Shown piece by piece: positions 6,898 to 11,018 of a stretch of DNA of 11,018 nt. Under the pieces are notes generated by a model. It had not been told where the DNA came from. It did not search any database and was given only the letters and a program-made list of their open reading frames with translations. This DNA comes from Rhizobiaceae bacterium. GTDB lineage: Bacteria > Pseudomonadota > Alphaproteobacteria > Rhizobiales > Rhizobiaceae. Positions within the stretch are counted from its first letter, which is position 1. Each line of letters opens with the position of its first letter. The DNA is taken from NCBI GenBank assembly GCA_020696915.1, contig JAJFMR010000062.1:1-11018 (forward strand). The letters are read 5' to 3'. The position numbers and the translations under genes were made by a program.

Positions 6898-7806
6898 TCA
6901 GATTTCCGAGGTGACAGGCTGCGGCAGCGTCCGCTCGACCATCAGGATGTAAAGACCGGCGACTACGGTGACGAATATCCCGATCGCCGCCAGCCCGTCG
7001 GGGAGATCGCCGAAAACCAGCCAGCCGACGGCGGTCGCCAACGGTATCTCCAGATATTGAATGGGCGCGAGTGTCGCCGACGGTGCAAAGCGGAGCGCCC
7101 ACGTCATCAGCAGATGACCCAACGTGCCGAGCAGGCCGATGGCGGCCAGCAGGACGCCCTCGCGGAAGCTGGGAACAACGGTTTCAAGGGCGAAGATGCC
7201 GCTGTCGCCGGCCAGCACGGCAAGCGGCGCCAGGATGACCATGGCGACCAGCCCGCTGGCCGCCTGCAGAGTGACAGGATCGTTTTCTCTGGCCAGCTGG
7301 CGGCTTACCATCATGAACAATGCGAAGATGAGCGCCACAAGCAGCGGCAGCAGCGCAGGCAACCCCACCACCGCAAAGCTCGGCTGCACGACGAGCAGCG
7401 TGCCGGCAAAGCCGGCGAGGCAGGCAATCAGGCGATGCCGCCCGACCTCCTCTCCCAGCACCGAGTGGCCGAGCAGGAGCATGATGAACGGCATGACGAA
7501 AGCCATGGCGATTGCGTCGGCGAGCGGCAGGAAACGCAGGGCGGTGAACATCGCGGCAAGGCCGGCGATGTGGAGAAGCGTCCGAACGATCGTCAGCCCG
7601 AACGTCCTGCGCGACATGGTCAGCTGACGCGAGGTGAGCCACATCACCGGCAAGAGCAGGACTGCCTGCGCAGCGAACCGGACCATGACGAGTTCCAGCA
7701 GCGGGATCGTGTCGCCGAGGAGCTTGGCGATGGCATCCCCGGTCGGCGCCGTTGCACAGAAGCCGATCATCAGGGCTATGCCGAGCAATGGGCGGTCGGC
7801 GCGCAT
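6898..7806 (-). CDS. EamA/DMT-family permease
   Basis: A 302-aa inner-membrane protein with about ten hydrophobic helices in two EamA repeats (about 5-137 and 147-290), as in the drug/metabolite transporter superfamily. Family-like stretches include MVRFAAQAVLLLP in helix 2, FTALRFLPLADAIAM in helices 3-4, and APIQYLEIPLATAVGWLVFGDLPD in the second repeat. Such proteins export or import small metabolites, and the substrate is not predictable here. The ATG at 7804-7806 lacks a convincing Shine-Dalgarno; Met13 (about 7768-7770) is an alternative but would cut into helix 1. It converges with the FAD/GcvT dehydrogenase across 35 bp, and I see no terminator between them. Confidence 0.87.
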   Translation of the reverse strand: MRADRPLLGIALMIGFCATAPTGDAIAKLLGDTIPLLELVMVRFAAQAVLLLPVMWLTSRQLTMSRRTFGLTIVRTLLHIAGLAAMFTALRFLPLADAIAMAFVMPFIMLLLGHSVLGEEVGRHRLIACLAGFAGTLLVVQPSFAVVGLPALLPLLVALIFALFMMVSRQLARENDPVTLQAASGLVAMVILAPLAVLAGDSGIFALETVVPSFREGVLLAAIGLLGTLGHLLMTWALRFAPSATLAPIQYLEIPLATAVGWLVFGDLPDGLAAIGIFVTVVAGLYILMVERTLPQPVTSEI

Positions 7807-8131
7807 GCGGGTTCAGCCGGGGTTGCGAGGGCAGCGAACCGGGCGGGGGGCACGCCGCCGGCCGGCGGCGGAGAGATCATATCCCGTCACCCCAGGACTA
7901 CGCTTCCGCATCAAACCCGTCCGCGGCTGATTACACTCTGCGACATCTCCACTGCTTCAGCCGTCACGCCATCCCCCAAAGCGACACTGGCGCAGATCGG
8001 CGCCGGCCGCACCCATCTTCACTGGAATGGTTGCCGTGCCCGGGATGCTCCATCTGAAAATCACCTGCCCCGTTGCCGTTCAGAGGCCCCGTGCCGGTCG
8101 CACGACAGGCCGCTGCAGCAAGCATACATCA
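7807..8131. other. Intergenic interval between permease and SagB-like gene
   Basis: There is no supported gene here. It is the upstream region of the permease and the downstream region of the SagB-like gene, both on the minus strand. It contains a long GC palindrome (7853-7870). After the SagB-like stop I see only short imperfect stems (for example GTGC/GCAC near 8093-8105) and no U-tract, so I cannot place its terminator. Confidence 0.5.
7853..7870. repeat. 18-bp perfect GC palindrome
   Basis: CGCCGCCGGCCGGCGGCG is fully self-complementary and lies 47 bp upstream of the permease start codon. It could form a hairpin in the permease leader or be a chance GC-rich palindrome. Confidence 0.5.
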
Positions 8132-9181
8132 TTATTGCAGCGTTACGGACGGTTCGTTTCCGGGCACCGCCAGGGTCATTGCATAGACGGGCGCATCGGT
8201 GAGGCGCCGCAGGCCGAGAGCCTTTCGGATGCGCGCCTGCGCCAGCGCCGCCGTCGGGCAGGCCGACAGCCCATGCCGGGTGGCCGCCAGCATGACGTTC
8301 TGGCCGATATGGCCAGCCTCGATCAGCACGACGCGATAGGCATTCGGATCGCGGTATTTCCACATGGTGCGGCGAAAGTCCGCAACGAGCACGAGCAGGC
8401 ACGGCATTTCGTCGGCCCAATCCTGCCCGCCGACGAGCTGCGAGAATTTCGGCAGCGACCTGCGAACGAGGCCGAGATCGTGGTCGATGGCGGAATAGTG
8501 ATAGATCCCAGGCTCCAAACCGTCGACGCGGCGTGCAAATACGTACGCTTCGTATGGATTGCGGGCGCCGCCCGAGGGGGTCATGCCGAGCGGCAGCGTG
8601 CCGACGACGTTCGAGGTCTCTCCGGTAATTCCCATGCCGGCGAAAAGGCAATCGGAGAGCTGTGCCAGGCTGATCGAGGGGCTGGCAGCGGCGCGAACGG
8701 TGCGGCGGCGCGCCATGATGTCGAGCAATGCGTCGGATTTGCGGGCTTCCGGCAGAGGTACGACCGGCACGCGATCGCGGTTACGAAGATAAAGCGCCGG
8801 CTGCGGCTCGGTCTCGATCCGCTGCCGCTGGATTTCTTCCGACTCCTCGAGACTGATGATTTCGGCATCTTCAAGGCAAAAGTGCAGCATTCCCGTAGGA
8901 ATGGTCCATTGCCACTCCGCGAGGTACTCGTCCTCGCGACGCGCAAGTGCCGATCCGGCCACCGTCAGGGCGGAGTGCCGGATGAGCGATTCGACCTCCG
9001 ACGCATCGCCTTCGAACACGCCGTCGATGATCGCCTGCGCGTCGGTCCATTCGGGTGTTTCGGCAAGCAAGTCGAGCAGTGAGCTGTCGCAGCCAAACAC
9101 GTCTCTGGTCAGGAAGTTGCAGCCCAGCAATGCACCGTCCTGCCGGGTGAACACCAATGTTCTCGCCGCCCTGAGCTGCAT
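8132..9181 (-). CDS. SagB-type FMN dehydrogenase, putative peptide maturation enzyme
   Basis: A 349-aa protein of the SagB/ThcOx branch of the nitroreductase fold, FMN enzymes that oxidise backbone azolines to azoles or carry out related oxidations on peptides. Residues about 155-345 hold the FMN domain: RRRTVR (158-163), the PSGGARNPYEAYV signature (202-214), a GIYHYS strand (225-230), and EAGHIGQNVMLAATRHGL (288-305). Residues about 1-100 form a separate N-terminal domain; LLDLLAETPEWTDAQAIIDGV to VESLIRHSALTV resembles the winged-helix, PqqD-like peptide-recognition fold, an inference from pattern. I chose the ATG at 9179-9181 because AAGGAG (9186-9191) is correctly spaced; a TTG at 9230-9232 would put the start inside the terminator stem. 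It lies 72 bp after a 27-aa peptide gene, with a terminator in between. No cyclodehydratase neighbour is visible. The enzyme class is secure, but the product is unknown. Confidence 0.88.
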   Translation of the reverse strand: MQLRAARTLVFTRQDGALLGCNFLTRDVFGCDSSLLDLLAETPEWTDAQAIIDGVFEGDASEVESLIRHSALTVAGSALARREDEYLAEWQWTIPTGMLHFCLEDAEIISLEESEEIQRQRIETEPQPALYLRNRDRVPVVPLPEARKSDALLDIMARRRTVRAAASPSISLAQLSDCLFAGMGITGETSNVVGTLPLGMTPSGGARNPYEAYVFARRVDGLEPGIYHYSAIDHDLGLVRRSLPKFSQLVGGQDWADEMPCLLVLVADFRRTMWKYRDPNAYRVVLIEAGHIGQNVMLAATRHGLSACPTAALAQARIRKALGLRRLTDAPVYAMTLAVPGNEPSVTLQ

Positions 9182-9185
9182 GAGT

Positions 9186-9191
9186 CTCCTT
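9186..9191 (-). promoter_or_regulatory. Ribosome binding site deciding the SagB-like start
   Basis: AAGGAG on the minus strand lies four bases before the ATG at 9181. It follows straight after the U-tract of the upstream terminator, so only transcripts that read through the hairpin carry it. Confidence 0.7.
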
Positions 9192-9192
9192 G

Positions 9193-9236
9193 AAAAAAGG
9201 GAGCGGCTGCCGGTGTTGGGGTTATCCGGCAACCGC
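9193..9236 (-). terminator. Intrinsic terminator/attenuator between peptide and SagB-like gene
   Basis: On the minus strand GCGGTTGCCGG (9236-9226) pairs with CCGGCAGCCGC (9213-9203): 11 consecutive pairs with one G-U, and a 12-nt loop. TCCC and then six T (9198-9193) follow. This is a rho-independent terminator shape, lying 17 nt after the stop codon of the 27-aa peptide and ending just before the SagB-like ribosome binding site. Partial read-through would make abundant peptide mRNA and little enzyme mRNA, the arrangement known between sagA and sagB in streptococci. A smaller stem, CCAAG/CTTGG, lies next to it at about 9237-9250. Confidence 0.75.
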
Positions 9237-9253
9237 CAAGAATGCTTGGGAGT

Positions 9254-9337
9254 TCAGCGCTTGTTGAAAAGCGCGCCCTTGGCCACGAAAACGGGGGTCG
9301 AGGGCGCGGTGGTGATCATGGGCTTCCTGGTCGTCAT
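9254..9337 (-). CDS. 27-aa putative RiPP precursor peptide
   Basis: A short ORF of 27 codons plus TGA, too small for normal gene callers. It starts MTTRKPMITTAP and ends VAKGALFNKR. Support for its being real: GGAG (9345-9348) lies seven bases before the ATG; 25 of 27 codons end in G or C although the DNA upstream is AT-rich; a strong hairpin terminator follows; and a SagB-type peptide-modifying enzyme lies directly downstream. The segment PVFVAKG fits P-x-[L/F]-x3-G, resembling the leader motif recognised by PqqD-like RRE domains in lasso-type precursors. That match is short and inferential. There is no Cys; Ser13 and Thr 2, 3, 9, 10 and 14 are the only heterocyclisable residues, all upstream of the motif. 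Only six residues follow the motif glycine, so either the core is tiny or the modified part is the Thr/Pro-rich middle. It has no homologue that I recognise. Confidence 0.65.
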   Translation of the reverse strand: MTTRKPMITTAPSTPVFVAKGALFNKR

Positions 9338-9376
9338 TTGTTCTCTCCATCTTGCGGAATCCGGTTATCGGACGCG

Positions 9377-9443
9377 CGCCAAACTGGAGAGAGCATCATT
9401 AATAATGTGTTTAAGCCGAACAAAATATCCCCCCAGTTTGGCG
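9377..9443. repeat. 11-bp perfect inverted repeat flanking the putative promoter
   Basis: CGCCAAACTGG (9377-9387) and CCAGTTTGGCG (9433-9443) are exact inverse copies separated by 45 bp. They sit in the AT-rich region upstream of the 27-aa peptide. The right copy falls between the candidate -35 and -10 elements and the left copy lies downstream of the likely start. The spacing suits two operator half-sites bridged by DNA looping, or a long RNA stem-loop in the leader. The neighbouring HTH regulator is the obvious candidate binder. Confidence 0.6.
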
Positions 9444-9545
9444 GGATGATCAACCAAAATGGTTGCTATGGTATATGAATTGGTTCTTTTCTTCCTACGA
9501 TTCAAATAGAATATTAACTATCTATGGTTAATCTGACATTAATCG
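9388..9545. promoter_or_regulatory. AT-rich regulatory island
   Basis: This stretch is markedly richer in A and T than the surrounding GC-rich DNA. It holds several small perfect palindromes: CATTA-A-TAATG (9397-9407), CAACCA-AAA-TGGTTG (9451-9465) and TTAAT-CTGAC-ATTAA (9528-9542). It separates the HTH regulator gene from the peptide gene, and both are transcribed on the minus strand. I see no gene in it. Confidence 0.55.
9424..9453 (-). promoter_or_regulatory. Candidate promoter for the peptide gene
   Basis: On the minus strand TTGATC (9448-9453) and GATATT (9424-9429) are separated by 18 nt, each a 4/6 match to sigma70 consensus. The predicted start near 9417 leaves about 80 nt of leader. 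One arm of the 11-bp inverted repeat lies in the spacer. Other AT-rich hexamers nearby could serve instead. Confidence 0.3.
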
Positions 9546-9557
9546 AGGCGCCGCCTC
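9545..9557 (-). terminator. Possible hairpin after HTH regulator gene
   Basis: On the minus strand GAGGC-GGC-GCCTC forms a 5-bp stem with a 3-nt loop about 25 nt after the TAG, followed by GATTAATG. There is no real U-run, so it would be a weak terminator at best. Confidence 0.3.
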
Positions 9558-9582
9558 TTCGGGCTAAAGCCTCCGGTGGATT

Positions 9583-10326
9583 CTAGTGCAGGACTGGCTG
9601 TTTCAGGAATCTGGAAACAAGAGCGATCTTTGGATCGTCGAGGCTGAATACTCTGGTGCGCCGGATCGCGGAAAGCAGTGTCCGGGCCGGATCCATCGGC
9701 GTCATGACGACACTCACCACCATCGGTCCCAGATGGCTCGTCACCATGCCGTGCCCGGAGAGGAGCGGTTCGGACAACGCTGCCCAGCGCACCGCCAGCA
9801 GGGTCGGTTCCTTCGGATCGATTCGGTTCGAACTCTGGAAATAGAGCCAGCCCATGCGCTCGCTGACTATGCCCTGATGGTCGCCCTTGACGTAGGTCCA
9901 GGTCGGATCCAGCCGCTCGCCCGCTGCCGTCAGCCTGCGAAAGCCGAGAACTCCGTCGGTTTCCCGGATGACGGTGAGGGCGCCCACGATGGAATCCTCG
10001 AGCGCCGGCGCCCAGAAATAGGTCTGGTAAAGTCCCTGCGGCATGGAAGGGGGAGCGGCCCGCATCCGTTCCAGGATCGTCGCGCAGGCGCGATCCACGG
10101 AAGAGGCGGGCTGCGACTGGGTGGGGTCGACGAAAAAGGCATCTTCCGGCACGCCGAAGTAGCTGCTGAGCCGGCCGAGGGTCTTCTTGTTCGGAAGGCG
10201 GTCGCCCTTGAGGTAGAGGGCGAACTGCTGGCGATGGATGCCCGTCTGGCGGCAAACGTGATTGATCGAGCCGCGCTGCTCACACAGCTTGCGCAAGTTG
10301 CTCGCGAATATGTCGCGGATCAGCAT
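9583..10326 (-). CDS. Xre-like HTH transcriptional regulator
   Basis: A 247-aa protein with an N-terminal Cro/CI-type helix-turn-helix at about residues 7-65: LRKLCEQRGS in helix 1, then INHVCRQTGIHRQQFALYLKGDRLP as the HTH with the loop typical of Xre proteins, then KKTLGRLSSYFGVPEDAFF. The remaining 180 residues form a domain I do not recognise; stretches such as QTYFWAPALEDSIVGALTVIR and LYFQSSN suggest a mixed alpha/beta sensor or oligomerisation module. The ATG at 10324-10326 has an AGGAAGAG site upstream. The gene precedes the 27-aa peptide and the SagB-like gene on the same strand, with a 245-bp AT-rich gap, so it is a good candidate for their pathway-specific regulator. That role is inferred. 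Palindromes and repeats upstream of its own start suggest autoregulation. Confidence 0.85.
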   Translation of the reverse strand: MLIRDIFASNLRKLCEQRGSINHVCRQTGIHRQQFALYLKGDRLPNKKTLGRLSSYFGVPEDAFFVDPTQSQPASSVDRACATILERMRAAPPSMPQGLYQTYFWAPALEDSIVGALTVIRETDGVLGFRRLTAAGERLDPTWTYVKGDHQGIVSERMGWLYFQSSNRIDPKEPTLLAVRWAALSEPLLSGHGMVTSHLGPMVVSVVMTPMDPARTLLSAIRRTRVFSLDDPKIALVSRFLKQPVLH

Positions 10327-10391
10327 CGTCTCTTCCTGCCTGTCCCCATCGGCATGCGCTGAACAGGACGCGCCTTGCCGCTGTCGTAGCC

Positions 10392-10439
10392 TTTCGGATC
10401 GGAACCGATTCGAAAAGCGATTCCCCCGTTTCGGATCGG
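10392..10439. promoter_or_regulatory. Direct repeats and near-palindrome upstream of HTH gene
   Basis: TTTCGGATCGG occurs twice (10392-10402 and 10429-10439). The first copy is also the left arm of the near-palindrome CGGATCGG-AA-CCGATTCG (10395-10412), which has one mismatch. It lies about 70-110 bp upstream of the regulator start. It may be an operator for autoregulation. Confidence 0.4.
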
Positions 10440-10446
10440 CGCTTCA

Positions 10447-10472
10447 GGCATATCGATCATGCCGCGATTGTA
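10447..10472 (-). promoter_or_regulatory. Possible promoter with overlapping palindrome for HTH gene
   Basis: TACAAT (minus strand, 10467-10472) is a good -10 element, but its -35 is poor. A perfect 5-bp inverted repeat, GGCAT (10447-10451) and ATGCC (10459-10463), enclosing ATCGAT, would overlap the transcription start, a position suited to a repressor. Confidence 0.3.
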
Positions 10473-10512
10473 AAATCACGCAAGCCGCCATGCGAGCACG
10501 AATCTCTTGTCT

Positions 10513-11018
10513 TCACTGCCTGAGCGCGCCAGCCGGGCCGGTGTCAGGATAGCGGGCCGCAACCGCGGCGGACGCCGCCTCGATGTCCGCCGACTGGCCG
10601 AGCGCCTGCAGGACCTGGCCGAGCGTCAGCACGGAGGTTAGCACAGCTTCCCGGCACGCTCGCCTTCCAGTGTGGCTGATCCTGACGAGCCGGCTGGCAG
10701 CGTCGCCGGTCCCGGCCGACAGCCCCGCATCGCTGGCGCCGGGAAAAGCCATCACGTCCTCGATCCCGGCGGTGTCGGGAAGCCGCGCCGCCGTGACCAG
10801 GTTCGACGCGAAGGCGTCCTCCACGAAAAGCGTGAGGCCGAGCGCCCGCAGCGCGTCGCGGGCGGCAGCGCTTGCCAGCGCGTGGCGGGCGAGCACGCCG
10901 TGCAGCCCCTCCGCCTCGACCCGGTCGAGGGCTGCTTCCAGGGCGAAGAACTCCAGCGCCGAAGGCATTCCCGGCAGGCTGCGGCGGCCCGCATCCAGCC
11001 AGTCGCGCTTCAGGTCGA
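10513..11018 (-). CDS. Class-V PLP aminotransferase, C-terminal part (5' end outside window)
   Basis: The frame is open at the right edge and gives the last 167 residues. The pattern fits the small C-terminal domain of alanine-glyoxylate/serine-pyruvate-type aminotransferases: a DLKRDWLDAGRR lead-in, LPGMPSALEFFALEAALDRVEAEGL, ARHALASAAARDALRALGLTLFVE, a VTAARLPDTAGI strand, and RISHTGRRA in place of the usual RIGHMG. These enzymes move an amino group between an amino acid and a keto acid with pyridoxal phosphate. The PLP-binding lysine lies in the missing part, so activity and substrate cannot be judged. The stop codon (TGA, 10513-10515) lies 186 bp before the HTH regulator, which probably has its own promoter. 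Confidence 0.72.
   Translation of the reverse strand, partial: DLKRDWLDAGRRSLPGMPSALEFFALEAALDRVEAEGLHGVLARHALASAAARDALRALGLTLFVEDAFASNLVTAARLPDTAGIEDVMAFPGASDAGLSAGTGDAASRLVRISHTGRRACREAVLTSVLTLGQVLQALGQSADIEAASAAVAARYPDTGPAGALRQ

Noticed and set aside
7964..8053. 29-aa minus-strand ORF after the SagB-like gene, considered as a second precursor peptide
   Set aside because: It has an AGGTGA-like site, but its codon third positions are mixed and no leader motif or following terminator is present.
6061..8202. 713-aa plus-strand open frame
   Set aside because: It spans two unrelated genes in the wrong frame and strand, with a highly Arg/Gln/His-rich product.
8027..9082. 351-aa plus-strand open frame
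   Set aside because: Antisense shadow of the SagB-like gene, without recognisable domains.
9182..9232. TTG start giving a 366-aa SagB-like protein
   Set aside because: The added residues are encoded by the terminator stem and U-tract; the ATG at 9181 has a proper AAGGAG site.
9242..9478. 78-aa plus-strand open frame across the peptide gene and AT-rich region
   Set aside because: It runs antisense to the better-supported 27-aa ORF and crosses the promoter region; no ribosome binding site or motif is visible.

Overview
The window is GC-rich DNA in which almost all codon third positions are G or C. The proteins are of types common in Alphaproteobacteria, most likely Hyphomicrobiales (Mesorhizobium/Aminobacter-like soil or plant-associated bacteria). 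That placement is an inference from gene content and codon use. I see no rRNA, tRNA, CRISPR array, transposase or phage gene.

Layout, left to right. (1) 1-652, minus: a 59-aa CxxC/CxxC zinc-ribbon protein overlaps by 4 nt a NUDIX hydrolase that runs off the left edge; both probably share one promoter at 701-730. (2) 653-1208: about 550 bp without a convincing gene. (3) 1209-2171, minus: a dihydrodipicolinate synthase/N-acetylneuraminate lyase-family aldolase of unknown substrate. (4) 2275-4233: a DUF4342 membrane-anchored protein (minus) diverges from a CitMHS_2/NhaD-like sodium:proton antiporter (plus), with back-to-back promoters between them. (5) 4436-6862, plus: an 808-aa FAD/folate dehydrogenase of the dimethylglycine/sarcosine dehydrogenase type, which converges on an EamA/DMT exporter-type permease (6898-7806, minus). 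(6) 8132-10326, minus: an Xre-like HTH regulator, then a 27-aa peptide gene, then a SagB-type FMN dehydrogenase. (7) 10513-11018, minus: the C-terminal part of a class-V aminotransferase that enters from the right edge.

The most interesting part is block 6. It has the architecture of a minimal ribosomally synthesised and modified peptide (RiPP) system. A tiny ORF with a good ribosome binding site sits directly upstream of a SagB-like maturation oxidoreductase whose N-terminal part looks like a winged-helix, peptide-recognition-type domain. The peptide gene and enzyme gene are separated by a clear hairpin plus U6 terminator that can act as an attenuator, as known between sagA and sagB of the streptolysin S operon. 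Upstream of the peptide is an AT-rich promoter region containing a perfect 11-bp inverted repeat, and then a dedicated HTH regulator. No YcaO cyclodehydratase, protease or exporter is visible beside it, and the peptide has no Cys, so the chemistry is not the standard thiazole route.

The one-carbon dehydrogenase and the permeases appear to be ordinary accessory metabolism. The aldolase and the aminotransferase have no evident functional link to the peptide cluster.
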